Source: Typha latifolia
Taxonomy: Eukaryota > Streptophyta > Magnoliopsida > Poales > Typhaceae
Reading direction: 5' to 3'
DNA length: 64,000 nt
NCBI GenBank assembly: GCA_019914945.1
Contig: CM034102.1
Coordinates: forward strand, 11,831,501 to 11,895,500
In this document: positions 1 through 12,607 of the stretch, in pieces
Numbering within the stretch: the stretch's first letter is position 1
Layout: every line of letters begins with the position of its first letter
Made by a program: the position numbers and the translations under genes
Notes under the pieces: model-generated
The model's input: only the letters and a program-made list of their open reading frames with translations
Databases searched by the model: none
What the model was told of the DNA's origin: nothing

Positions 1-393
1 TAATCTTGTAATCATCTATACCCATGCTGATATTCACAATCTACCTTAATTCTGTATTCCACAATCACCACATGTCAAACACAGAACCCTTTAAGCAACC
101 CTCCATTTTTTAAAATTTCTTGAAGTTAAAGCATATTAAAGAAATGTAGATTCCATAAGTTCTTGTCCTTTACCAATACAACCAAAATAAAACTTTAAGA
201 AACTGAAAGAGATACAGGGGGGGGAGGCATTATGCATCTACAAAAAAAGGTGAGATTCTCTGAAATCAAAAACATTTATGCATCAATATTCATGCTTATA
301 AGCTATGCTATCTTAGAAGGATCATTTCACAGTAAAGCAGAAGGGTGAAACTAAGATAAGAAAAGCCAGCAATTGTGTTCAACTGCCATTTAC

Positions 394-3300
394 ATTTGTC
401 ACAAGAACTGTCCTTGACTCAGTGTCCTCCTCTAAATGATTTTGTGTGCCTGCAAAAAGGAAAAGAAAATGGCAAAACTGTGATGTCAAATAAGATGTCG
501 TAAGAAAGACTATTTGTTAACTAAAAGAAACAATATACATATGGAGATAATTCATTTATTACAAGATATGCATATATGTATTTCCATTGTGCATGTTTCT
601 GTAAACATAAAATATATAGAATAGTTACTATGTATCAGCAATCTTTTAATCTCTTTTGACACAGTTTCGTCTACAGGCAGCAGAAAGAAATTATAAGGTA
701 AGAGAAAACTTATATAGATTACAGGGGGCTGATGAAAGTCAGTGAAAGGCACTGGAAGTTATACCACGATGCAACTCATTTTTTTGTGTCAGCAGCTCGC
801 CGACAAGATGTGCCTGACAGCACACACAGTGCCACTGATACTTAAAAGACTTAGTACATTCTACATACACTTGCCAATTTATCTTAATAGGGAGAAATTT
901 GATATTATCATCTCAGAATAACATAATTAACACTTACAGTGTTAAGAAAAAGGAAAGGAGTTTGAGAATGGTGAAATAATCTCAAAAACGAAAAAAAAAA
1001 AAAATCAAGCACAAGTCCAATGTTTGAGAAGCTAGTTAAGCAAGACCCAGAATAAATGGAAATGACAGATATGACATGCAAGTCGAAGATGATATCAGTG
1101 CAAAAACCTAACAGGATAGATCAATTGGAAAACATTAGTGCTCATGCATAATGACAGTCAATCAGTAACTAGTGTAATCCAAATCCAGGTATTATTACAG
1201 AAAAGGTGTACCACTACACAAGGCTACAGCAGTGCAAGTTATGTATGCAGTCTTAAGTAGCAATCCTTATCGGCACACTTGAGTTATAGCTAAGAATTTG
1301 ATGTGACCACATGACATAAAACAACTCAATAGAAAATTTTCACAAACCTCAAAAGACATATCCAGCCAAACAGTTGAAGCAAGACATGTTTGGTAGGTGG
1401 AGAAGAAAAGTACATTAGGCTTCAATTTCTATAATATGTTAAAACAAGGATAAAAATATATGTACAAGGCTTCTATAGATTACATCAACCCCAGTAACCC
1501 AGGCCACATTATCGTAAGATGTGGCATTTCTCCCTCTCTGACTACATATGTCATCACAAGGATGACAAAATAACCTCCTTTTCACTATTGTATTTCCAGC
1601 CAAGTGGCCCTTCATTTCACAATCACTACTCAACAGATCTCAGCCGGCCCATTCACCACTTCTCCCGGTCTCTCTTGGCTAGGACGTTTGACTTCACAAT
1701 ACTAAGATGTGGCATTTCTCCCTCTCTCAGACTACATATGTCATCACGAGGATGACAAGGTAACCACCTTTTCACTATTGTATTTCCAGCCAAGTGGTCC
1801 TTCATTTCACAACCACTACTCCACGGATCTCAGCCTGCCCATTCACCACTTCTCCCAGTCTCTCTTGGCTAGGACCTTCGACTACACAATACTCCCTCTT
1901 GCTTTTTGGCCGTCTCGCTCGCCACTGGACCACAGATTTTATTTCCATTTTTCCCAGCAAAATAGTTAGCCACCTTCAGCCTAAACTCAACAAGGCCCAG
2001 GTCGGTTTTAGCCCTAAGACAGAATGTGCTCAAAATATGAATTAAAGTTATTTTTCGCATTAAATTTCAGAAAAAATAAACTGCAAATGCCATAAAGTCT
2101 AAGCTAATTTCTCTATCAGATACCATTTTTATAAGATGCAGAAAGAAATATATATTGGTTTCAACTTGGAGAAGGATTAAGAGAAAATCAGTCTCAAAGA
2201 AAAGGACAATTAAAGAACACTTCAAATGAGATAACTGGACAGGCAAATTAACACAACAGAGAGATCACAAAATAATAAAACTGGGAGTTCTCAGAGATAG
2301 ACCCTTTAAGTTTTCTTCCATCTGTGGTCAGAAAAAGTTCACAAAGATCTCTCACAAGTTACACAAAAATATACAGCCTAATACCTCAAACACTAACTAG
2401 ATAGGAGATACATAGATCCTGAAAGAAAGTTGAACAGATTTTTCAAGGGAGAACGTCTACAATCTTTTTTTCTTCTTCCTTCTTTTGGCATGATGGGGCA
2501 GTCCAAATAACTAAAAGGAGCAAATACAACATCTTCAGAAACACGATATTCACAAGATGAAAGTAAAATTCATCTTAGATAAATTTAAGATAATATTAAT
2601 CAGATATTAACTACATTCAAGTTACACATGTACAGCTTATCTAGAAACCTAACAGACTTCCCTAGAGCTTTCTGACACTACCAAACAGCAGTTTACGCCA
2701 AAGAAATGGCCCAATTGAAACCAAAAACTATATTGCAGTAAATTCTTTCTGCTGCATAAACCTTAGTCTCAAGAGATGAAAAATGTTTGTAATATGATGC
2801 TGTAGTCTAATGGAAATCCAGCCAATCAATCATTTTAACAGAGATAATCTTGTATTCAACAATTTACATTGTTAATTACTTGATTGCAACAAAATCCAAT
2901 AGAAAATTTTCGGGAACAGTTCAACAGAATGAATATGAAACTTAAAATATGTTCAAGATCTTTAACATCATCAGTCTTTCTTTCTTCAGTTTGAATTTGA
3001 TGACTATAGTGGTTGAATATCCATAATTTTACCACAGGGAGTACTTGAAATATTCCAACTTGTTGCAGTTATAAACCATTGGCCAGCGCCAGTCCACTCA
3101 TCAGTGAGAATTTCTATGATCTTTGGTTCTATCATTGCTTTAGCCAAATGAGAATATCTTCATTTTTTATGCATTTTCATATTCTCAATCACAACCATCT
3201 GAATTGACTGCATCAGTCCAACTTAACCCTCCAATCTCAGTGATGAAGTCCTGTCGCTGTATCTTTTCTTCAGGATCTTCCATGACACCAATTTACTCAT

Positions 3301-6300
3301 GGAAATTCCATCCAGTATGAGAAAAAGAAATAAAATGAACAAGGGCAGGGAGAGCAGCTGTCCTGCTACAACTGTAATTGAACCCTATATAGGAATTGCT
3401 CAAGATATAGGTCAGGCAGAAGAAAGAACATAAGTTTCACGAGACCTGATAGTAAGGTATATCAGAAATTTGGCTTGAAGTTTCATTCGAGACAGAACAG
3501 TATCTGGTGAAACTTAATCAAAACCGAGGAAACCATTGATCAAGGCATAAAATTGCAAAATTAATAATTCTCACCTTTGTTTTGCAACATTATCAGCTTC
3601 CACTTTGACCCAAATTTTCCGTTTTCTCTAAGGTCAAAACCAGAACCAACCAAAATTGAAAACGAAACTCCAAAACATAATAGGGAAAAATTTGACAAAA
3701 ACAATATGATTATAAAGAAAAGAATAAGGAACATGAGAGTACGTTGCAAAAGGAAAGAGCAATGTTTTGAAAAGCGGCCATGAGTGGTGGGCGGACACTC
3801 TACCGCCTAGCGCCAAGGTGGAAGGTGGGTGACAAGACTATCTAGTATTTTTTATATAAATTTTTTTAAAAATAATAATATATGATATATTTTTAATACT
3901 AATATTATATATATTTATATATATAATTTGTAATAATGTACTACACCAAAATACCAAAATTTATATTACATATTCTATTAATGTCCAACATAACTCTAAG
4001 AGGTTCACCTAACCATAGTTAGGTGGCAATGTGGGTAAGCATGTGGCCTCTAAGAGTGGGAGAGCAATATAGAAATATCCTCATTCTTTTATTTTTTATT
4101 TTTTTAACTCATTCCTTCCTTTCTTAGAGCTCCTATTTTGAGAGAGAGAGAGAGAGCAATAACTGACTTCATCGTCCGAGTCATCGCCAAACTTTGCCAG
4201 CCGCCAACACCGTCGCTCGTCGTGCTAACTTGGGAGGAAGAGGAAGATGGGCTCACAACCACTGCCTTGTGCCACTTAACTATTGTCGGCCATACGTCGT
4301 CCAGGATTGTGGACACTCAGGAGAGAATGATCGAAAGAGAGAGTGAGAGAAGGAAAAGACTCTAGAGTGAGAGAAGGAAAGGATTCTAGAGTGAGAAAAG
4401 GAAGGGATTCTTGAGCTTGAGAAAGAAGACAAAGCAATTTGGGTTTTTCCTTTAAATGGTTAGTTCTCAAACCAAAGTTAACTTACTCGATCCCTTCATT
4501 GATTTGGTAGGCTAGGCAGCCCGCCAAGCGCTTTTCGAAGCTAGGGCGGGTCATCGCCTTCTTCCAGTGCCTTCTAGCTTAGTGGAGCGGCCAACGTGCT
4601 CCCCATCAAGCGCCACCAAAAATGTTTTCCAATACACTAAAGAAAGGGGATCTTTCATCCATGGATTGAAGTATCAATCAATCCCGATTCGTATCGCCGA
4701 AGCAGATTGGCCGATACGGCCAATTTGATCTATCCCCGATTTGAATCATCCAAAACGGAAGATCGATATAGCCGATTTGGTCGATATATATTATTTTTTT
4801 CAAGCATTCCATCCTGATCCCTAAACGGAGAATCTCGTTTTTACCTATCTATTAGGGTGTGCCCATAAGAATCTCTTGTGTGCACTTTATCAGGGTGTTC
4901 ATACTTCATATCAAGTATGCACTGTCCTAAAATTCCAATACTCTCGTTTTCTCCTTTCTCCTTTTTTGGGAATCAAATATGGTCCCAAGGACTTTGGAAG
5001 GTAAAAATATGTGATGGATTTACATGCTTAGTTGCTTACTATCACTTAAAGTTTAAAAAAAAATATCATTCTAATGGACAGACTCAACATAATAAAATCT
5101 AATAGCAGGATAACTAAGAGACCTATGAGCAACTCATTCTGCGAGTGAACTTTGGAATTGTAAAAACTGTCCTCCCAAAGTTCTTTTAGTACCTCCAACC
5201 ACAGATGTATTCTGTATGAGACCCAATAACACCAAAACTTGAGCAAGCACTTTCGACAAAAACAAATGCCAATCATGAAACCACGTACACACTTCTACAT
5301 GTCAAACACATAATATAAGATTTCTCTGAAAAGATGATTTAGCACAAGTAAAAGAGAGGTTAACTAATAAGATGGAGTCAAAAACCTAGAGGTGCATTTC
5401 GTTTTGAATTGCTCATTTCCACCTGCTTTGAGCGGAGCTTAAGCATATCCATTTCTACTTGGCGCAGTTTTAACTTCACATCTAACATTTCCTGCATGAG
5501 AAGTTTAAAGAAAGAAATTTCTATCAGGAATTGGTAAGAAGATTTAAAATTTTAAATATTTCCAGTTCAAGATATCTTACATCTTGCATAGGCTTATTAT
5601 TTTCATTTCCATCTGCTGTGTTGCTAAGACACTCAGGTTTAGTTGGTGGATGACTGCCAACTGGCACTGGTAAGTTCACAGGCTTGGTCATTGAAAATTT
5701 ATACAACTGAGGTTCAGATAATTTTTCAGATGCTGAATGATGCACTACATTTGAAGATTTCGTTAAATGGCTTGCAGGCTCAGAAATCGCCGGATGTGAA
5801 CTTTTAGCCTCAGACCTAAACTGATTCAAACTTTGCAATTGGTTAGCTAGATGTAATGTTCCATTTGTCTTGATAGTTGTCTCTCTATCGTGGATGTGAT
5901 TTTTCCTGAAGCCAAATGAGGAAATATAACTGCTGCCAGAATCAATCTGACTAAACTGTCTCTTTCTTTTTAGAACTTCCACGTGATCAAGCTTGTGAAC
6001 CTTATTAAGATCATGCTCTTGCATTTTATATTCATCTGCTTGGCTATTTAAGATGATTCTGCTACAACCTTTATCCATCACAGCTGATCTTCTAGTCATC
6101 TTACAACTTACTTTTGCGTCAGGTTCAACCAAGGAATTAAGCTCTTTTCGATCTCCATTATGACCATACTTGTATTTTTTTTCTCGTATTAAATTATCAT
6201 TTTCTTTTTTGGGTTTCCCAAGTCTATCCCAAACATTACCACGTTTCTCTGTAGTTTGAGGTGATGTAACATCCACAGCTTTCAAAGGCAGTCTTCTTGC

Positions 6301-9300
6301 AGGAGCATTTCTTGTAGATAGATCCTGAAGATCTTCTGCATGAAAAAACAGACAATGGAGTAGTGTGACATTCACATATAAAAAAAGGACTTTAGTAATT
6401 CAATTTACCAAATAAATGTAATCCCACTATTAGCGATTAAGTATTAATAAGGATTGAGCATATTCAACTCTGTGGCAGAAGAACCTAATATTCTGGTATG
6501 TAAGGAGACATCTGCATAGCTGCCTGAAAAACATTAGCAGAAAAGAGATAATGAAATACTTACCTTCGCTAATTGACTGGATATTCCTCGTAACTGGTTC
6601 TGACTTTGCCACAGGAAGACTTTGATAAGCTATGGTACTGGAATTATTCTGGGTTATCTGTTCTACCATTTGGAATGATGAAGTTAGATTCCCGGTCTTT
6701 TAGAAATTAAAGTGATAAACTAAGACACAAGACTTGGTCTATCAACCTTCAATCGCTGACTTTCATACTGGTGGAATTGCTCGCCACCAGTTAATATTTC
6801 AGAATTATTCAGGCAAGAAGACATATTTCCAGTCCCTTTGCGGCTTTCATTAGCTGCACCAATCTTCTCAAGAGTTTCATATGTATGTGTTAGTGATCCC
6901 TCAGCATTAATTTGGGCATCAGCTGAAGAACAAGGTTGGTGGCTCTCTGGAATTCCAATAGCACTTAAACATTTCAATTTTACTGAGTTCTTCAGTGGTT
7001 CACAAGCCCCACAAGGCCCATCTTTAGACTGTAAAAATAATAGATCACCATCTCATTGCATGTTTTTCATGCTTTGTTAATTAAGAGAATGAATAAGATC
7101 ATTACCATGGTAGCATCACTAGAGTGGATATCTGCAAGCCTGCTAGTTTTCTGCTCCTTCTCACTATTATTGCCAACATTTTCTACCCCACCTTGGATAC
7201 TTGAAGAGTCACAAGGTGACTCTGAAACATTAGCTTCTTTACTAAGATGATCCCAGAGCCTATATAACAATAGCGATATAATAATCTAACATGAAGCAAA
7301 ATAATAGCATTATTACATAATAAATTGGTTAGCGATCAACACACCATGCTACAAATCTGCCACTGTCCTCCCCAAGAAATGCCTCCAGGTCATCTCGTGC
7401 CTGAGTTTGATGTTTTCCATTACAGACAAGCACTACAATATACTCCTTCATTTAAGAGGGGAAGAAAGAAAAGAAGAGATCAGTGCCAATGTAAGAAAAA
7501 CTCAACCAATGATTAATGAAGTTGGCAATAAAGGTGCATACAACAAAATCAGTATTAAACCCATGGTAAATAACACAATTATGTTGACGTACAAAGAAAC
7601 TAACGTCTAACTCAACAGTGGCAAATGTTGATCAAGATATCTTTAAGCGGCAAAAGTTTGACCGGTATAATGGCAAGGAAAGACTGAAAAACCAGTTGAG
7701 AAACAAGAGGTCTCTAGGCACTTGCAATTTGGAAAATGAACAAAACCATTTTTCTCCCCTCTTTTCATTTATGTCACATGTGTTGGTTCTCCTTTTCGAT
7801 GTGATGAGGATAGGTGTGAGATGTAAGACCATCTCTTATTTCTAATCAATTCAAGGCTACCCACCTCTCTAAATTTCTTGTTTTTATCCTCTATATTCTT
7901 TTACCATTTCTCTACTTATATACCATCATAGAACTATTCATTACCCACTATCCAAAGCAAAAACTATCCCTAAATCACCTATCATATCCATCTCATTTAA
8001 GCCTCTTCAACATTTAACCAATCAAAAACCTTTACTATTACCAATCAAAACAACCAAGTTTTTGAGCATTTTTGGAGTTAAAAGATGTGAGCCTTCACGA
8101 ATCAAGGTTAATAACACCTTTTAGAAGACCGATGCTTCAAGATGCACATCAAGGAGTGACTTTGCATACTACCTGTAATCAACATTATATGTTCCCAATA
8201 AAGTAAAATTATAAATGGACTTTCTACTTTCTCTTTTCATTGTACATTATTCATTTTATTTTATTTTATTAATATAGCAGTATATTCCATTATCTCGTTT
8301 GCTTCTTTACTTTCCCTTTCAAGTCCTTCAAAGTTTTTGGAGCCTTACCATGAATCTGAACCAATTGTCCTGTTTATTTTTTTCTTTAGGTTTCTTGAAA
8401 GCCCGATTGGTTGTCTTATGCACGAGGATTAAACAAGCCAAGCATGAGCGAGAAACCCTCAGCTTGTGTTGATTTTAAGATAGAGAATAAATCACAAGGT
8501 CGCAGAGGAAAAGTTAAGCCAAGAATGTCATGGTTCATGATTATCTCACCTATTTACCAAGATGACTTGAGCTAAGTACGTTACGCTTATTCTTATAAGA
8601 CAAGGAAAGAGATGTTGAGTGGATAGTCACTGAAGGAGGGCGTGGCAAAGGACCACATCTAGGAGGAGGTTCGGGACTCCAAAGGATGTTTAATATGAGT
8701 GGTCAAAGACCGCAATCTCGAGGAGGCAGCAATGAGGAGGAAGTAGTTGCAAAAGCTGGATAGAGTTGAGAAGGTAGAGGCACAATTGGTGGTCGTGATG
8801 AAGAAAGAGGGCACCAAGACGATGGAGTCAGCAAGGTATAGCTCAACATTGAAGAGAAAGTAACAAAAGTTTAAAAAAAAAAAACAAAAAAGGTTATATA
8901 GCAAGGTGGAATGCAGTGTCAATAGTGGCATACTTGTGCGGTGTGCATAGAGGAGGAGATGGTGCTGGCAGTTATGGTGCTTGATAACCACAAAGTCAAT
9001 GATCCATCTACTGCCTTCCTCAGAGACAAGATGATTGCTGATTCGATGGGTGATGGACACTCAAAGAGGGAGAAAGATCGGCATTTTTGTTATTTCAATT
9101 ATAGGTTTTGAGAAGTTAAAGAAGAAGAAAAGATCTAATTGTTTCATAGTTTTAGATATTGCAACCATTATACCAATATCTAATGGCTCAAACAGATAAA
9201 TACTAAAGTTAAAAGTAAGCACTTATAAACTGTATGTATCGGGATATTTCAACCGAGCTTGACTAATATGTCTTTCTCAAGTTCAGCTCAATTATTAAAT

Positions 9301-10343
9301 AGCACAAGACTTCAGCTCTAGCTCAGTTCAATTGGTAAAAGACTGAAATTGACTCGATCCATAATCAAGACAAGCTCGAGCATCTTACGAATCCAGCAAG
9401 TCCATTTCGCCTCCCTAGTACTACGTATATGATATACAACCAAAAGCAAAGATGACATGATGATGATGATGATAACATGTTACCCGTAAGCAAAGAAGTT
9501 GTGTAAAGTGTAGAAAAAATCTCATAGGTACAATTTTGATAGTTCCAGTCTCCTACAATCCTTTGTTATGATCAAACGTCAACTTTGTTAGTTCCAGTCT
9601 CCTTCAATCCTTGCCTCCCCCTCATTTCATTTAGTTCTTCTGCTGCCTTAAAGGAAAATCAACCCATAAACCATACTCATTTTTTTACCACCTTCCTTCA
9701 GACTCTTTCGAAGAGTAAAGGAACTTTACTTTCTTTGTAAAATGTAAACGTATGCAGCTAAATAAAAATGTATATTTCACTAACTACGAGTAGCCTATCT
9801 ATGTTAAAATTTTCATCCTCCGTACACTAGGATCCTTGATTCCTTGAGCAGAAGAAATTAGCGCATACAACCAAAACAGAGTTGTTAAAACTTCTTTACC
9901 ATTCAGAAATTATCCCAAACCAACTGGCATCAATTCTAATAGAATCTCATTAAAAATCACCTTTAACAGTTTTGAAAATACAGAACAGAAAAAAGAACAA
10001 AAAAGATGAGATCATCAGCATAAAATAGAAAATCTAACTAAAATCACAAGTAAGACGCACTAAACTTAGCCTTTTCTTTTCCAAATTCACCGAGACAACG
10101 ATTCAGAACAAGTTCGTGCGTTTAAGAGATTAGGGTTTTTGTTGAACATTACAATCATAGGGCATAGGGATAGATGGATGGGAGGTGTACCGCAAGTACT
10201 TCGTCGGAGTAGTTGCCGAGGAAGTGGAAAAGCTTCTCGGAGACAGCGTCTCGGAGTTTGGACGCCACCGGAGACATTCGATCCATCTTAAACGATCGAG
10301 GCTCCCACAAGAACACCCTCTCCTCCATCTTCTCTTCATCCAT
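394..10343 (-). CDS. RNA-binding protein with N-terminal PWI-like domain and C-terminal RRM (3' end outside window)
   Basis: The eight exons read on the minus strand are 10343-10191, 7445-7345, 7259-7106, 7028-6747, 6696-6564, 6335-5581, 5491-5386 and 449-394. Every junction is GT-AG and the phases agree, giving 580 codons before the window edge. Residues about 15-90 (SKLRDAVSEKLFHFLGNYSD, then EYIVVLVCNGKHQ, then FVAWLWDHL) look like the PWI-like helical fold at the N terminus of Nab2/ZC3H14-type proteins. Residues 90-526 are polar and low complexity, with an NVWDRLGKP motif. Residues 527-555 form a charged heptad-like helix. The last exon ends in SRTVLVTN, which is strand 1 of an RRM. From memory, this layout matches plant RRM proteins of the At3g12640 type. 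The role is probably nuclear mRNA binding, which is inferred. The start is the first in-frame Met before the PWI-like fold. Introns 1 (2.7 kb) and 7 (4.9 kb) are repeat-filled. Retention of intron 7 would stop translation after PLGF, before the RRM. Confidence 0.85.
1515..1891. repeat. 188-bp tandem duplication
   Basis: Two head-to-tail copies begin with TAAGATGTGGCATTTCTCCC at 1515 and 1703 and end with TCACAATACT or ACACAATACT. The copies differ by scattered substitutions and a 2-bp indel. The open frames across them are by-products of the duplication. Confidence 0.9.
2990..3300 (-). pseudogene. coding-like fragment, unidentified
   Basis: On the minus strand, short stretches read like protein: MEDPEEKIQRQDFITEIGGL near 3280-3215, then AKAMIEPKIIEILTDEWTGA and GQWFITATSW near 3145-3045, ending at a stop after DIQPL. 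Stops and frame changes separate the pieces. I do not recognise the family. It looks like a decayed copy of some cellular gene caught in the intron, but composition alone cannot prove that. Confidence 0.3.
4340..4411. repeat. 24-bp minisatellite, three units
   Basis: Three consecutive copies of AGAGTGAGAGAAGGAAAAGA plus CTCT (with small changes) lie at 4340, 4364 and 4388 inside a purine-rich intron stretch. Confidence 0.8.
7446..10190 (-). other. intron 1 of the PWI/RRM gene
   Basis: The donor is GCG|GTACAC at 10190 and the acceptor is GAAG|GAGTAT at 7446, interrupting the PWI-like fold between DEVLA and EYIVV. Inside there is a G-rich, repeat-like stretch (about 8480-9110) and a region of repeated CTCGAGC/AGCTCA words (about 9250-9420) that resembles hAT terminal sequence. 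I see no supported gene in it. Confidence 0.6.
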
Positions 10344-10526
10344 CTCGGGCTTCCGATGGTTGGGTATGACAAGACGGAGTTGATGCTAAATTCCCAATTT
10401 GAGGTATGAGAGAAAGCCAGACAGGGAACCAGGGGAGGGGATGTGAAATGGAAAATGTTGAGTTTTGGGGTCGATTTGCACTGTAAACCAATACTTTTTT
10501 CATTCTTACCCAATTTTATTTTTTAA

Positions 10527-11364
10527 GGAGTTTTACGAATCACACCCTATATTTTACCTATTTTTTTATTCGCATTCCGTCTTTGGAATTCTACACCATG
10601 ACCTCTCTTTTCTTTTCTATAATGTTTATTTAACACCTCAACATTACTTTAGCTAACAGACATTAATATATGACTCTAGTTCAAAGATTACTAAAATACT
10701 CTTAAAAAGTTCTGACCTAACCTAAATCCTCACAAAATCCTTCTTCCCTAAACTAAACCTTAACCTCACAAAATCTAAATCCTCTTATCTATAACTAAAC
10801 CCTACCTCACAAAATTATAATATTAAAATCCACAACCCACAACCCACAAGAATCTCCCAAAATCCCTACCACGTACAAGCCTTAGAAGCTCCCCTCAACT
10901 TTACCTTTTTTTTCATCTCTCTAGCTCAAACCCTTTTTTTCTCCATCTTTCCCCAAATTTTTTTCATCTCCTTCCCCATCTTTGAGGTTGCAAGCAGCAA
11001 AATCGGCTTGGCGTTTGGAAAGCTCTAAGATCTCCATGGCTTGGAGTTTGGAAGCTCTAAGATTGGATTGGTATTAAGGTAATGTTTTCCATGGTTTGAA
11101 AAAAAACAACAAGTATGGATATTCATATTATGAATAAAATTAGAGATAAGTATAAGGGTAATTTAGGATGTTATAAATTACATAGTAGATTATAACAGAA
11201 TATTCTCTTTTCGGTATCATTCAGTTTAATTATGGTTATGTTAAATTAACTCAGAGTGTCAAATGAATATTATAAGGAAAAGAAGGGGTCGTGTTATAAA
11301 ATCCCAAAAGACGGGGTGTGAATCATAAAATAGGCAAAATATAGTGTGTGATTTATAAAAATCC
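10527..11364. mobile_element. Mutator-like non-autonomous element with long terminal inverted repeats
   Basis: The left end, from GGAGTTTTACGAATCACACC at 10527, is mirrored by the right end, whose reverse complement begins GGATTTTTATAAATCACACA at 11364. The similarity runs on for roughly 130-150 bp on each side, through blocks such as CTATATTTT, CCGTCTTT and CATTTGACAC/TATTTAACAC. About 550 bp lie between the arms and include a pyrimidine-rich, leader-like stretch near 10890-11000. Long TIRs of this kind are typical of MULEs or TIR-rich MITEs. No clean 9-bp target duplication is visible; T-rich flanks obscure it. Confidence 0.7.
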
Positions 11365-11404
11365 ATTGTTTTTATTTTTACAAAGAGATATTATAAACTT
11401 TATA

Positions 11405-11435
<31 letters not shown>

Positions 11436-12053
11436 ATTTGCTATTATTATTGTTTACACCATAATTATTTATCATTATATCCATATATTTTACGTTTAAT
11501 CATCAAAATCATTCAAACATTAGTCTTTTAATGGAAGGTAACCCTGAATATTTTCTTCTTCTTTGTTTCCTCTTATTTTTCTTTGTTTTCTTTCTCACTA
11601 TCACAAGAATGCTAAGCTTAGCCCAACACTTGTGTTTAATTTTATTTTCATCTAATATAGAGGGTTATATATCAATATTTTTACTATTTCTTCTTATCCT
11701 ATCAAATTTGTTGACCGGTGATCGTTGTTCAGCTTGGCTCCAACCTAGGAAGCTTCTTCTCGATTTCGTTTTGCGGAGGGCATCTTCTGCCAAATTGCTT
11801 AGCTCTTGCGAGAGGCTATCTCACATTATATTTTTCCATCAACCTCATGACTTGGCTCTATCCGTCGCAACTACCGTCCCTAATTCTTTTCCGAAGAGAA
11901 TCACTTCCCTTGCCATCCTCTATCTAGTTGATGTGTTTCTAGGTCAAGTTCACTTATCTTTGGTTGGATTAGTGTTCTCTTAACGGAGTTTTTTTTTTCT
12001 TTCCCCACCATGAGTACTCCATCGAAAAAGAAAATGAAGGAGATGGGATTGGG

Positions 12054-12607
12054 TAGACATGATCATTAGGTCTGACCCGCCCAAACCCGGTCTGAACTCG
12101 CTCAATTTTAATCGAGCTAAGCTCGGGTTAGGCTCAACCCGACCCGAGCCCAAGATGGTAATGGGGCGGCATGGGCTAAGCCTTTGCCTGCCTAGCCTGG
12201 CCCTTAAAAGCCCGATCCACTACTTTTATCTATGACTCAATCCACAATGCATTCTGATTCCTATAATTTTTTAGTCTCACATTAGATATATAGTAAACTA
12301 TATATTAATATATATAAGTATGTTCTCATAAAAGATAACTAAAATGTCTTCATATAAGCATATAAAACTTGGCCCAATAAGATATAATATTTTTTATATT
12401 TAACCCGTTATGTTAGACCTATTATACCCAACCCAAGCCTAATATCTAATGGGCCAGTGGGCGGTAACGGGCTAGAATATTCTAGCCCAGCCTGAATCCC
12501 GCCCGGCTCGAGAGATTGATGGGTCAGATCACGAACAAATATTTAAGCCCGGTTGGCCCAAAAACCCTGACCCAAACCCAGCTCAGCCCAGCTGATGATC
12601 ACGTCTA
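12054..12607. mobile_element. non-autonomous hAT-type element (554 bp) with 8-bp target duplication
   Basis: The ends are TAGACATGATCAT at the left and, in reverse complement, TAGACGTGATCAT at the right. The 8 bp outside are GGATTGGG on the left and GGGTTGGG on the right, one mismatch apart, which is the hAT target-site length. The interior is rich in GGCCC/CCCGA words near both ends and AT-rich in the middle. There is no transposase frame. Confidence 0.75.

Larger units (their letters stand above)
450..5385 (-). other. intron 7 of the PWI/RRM gene, repeat-rich
   Basis: This is the long intron between the coiled-coil exon and the first RRM exon. Its donor is CTAG|GTTTTT at 5385 and its acceptor is TTTGCAG at 450. 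It holds a 188-bp tandem duplication, a 24-bp minisatellite, an AT-rich block (3840-3990), a GATCGG/CCGATA-type dispersed repeat (about 4660-4790) and one coding-like fragment. I see no further exon of the host gene in it. The piece at 1-393 is the start of the next intron; I found no convincing RRM exon in it. Confidence 0.7.

Noticed and set aside
1519..2045. Three overlapping plus-strand frames
   Set aside because: They follow the 188-bp tandem duplication; similarity between them is only the duplication itself.
8659..9060. 133-aa minus-strand frame inside intron 1 of the PWI/RRM gene
   Set aside because: No domain; Leu/Phe/Ser-rich translation of a G-rich repeat-like stretch, and it does not fit the splice phases of the host gene.
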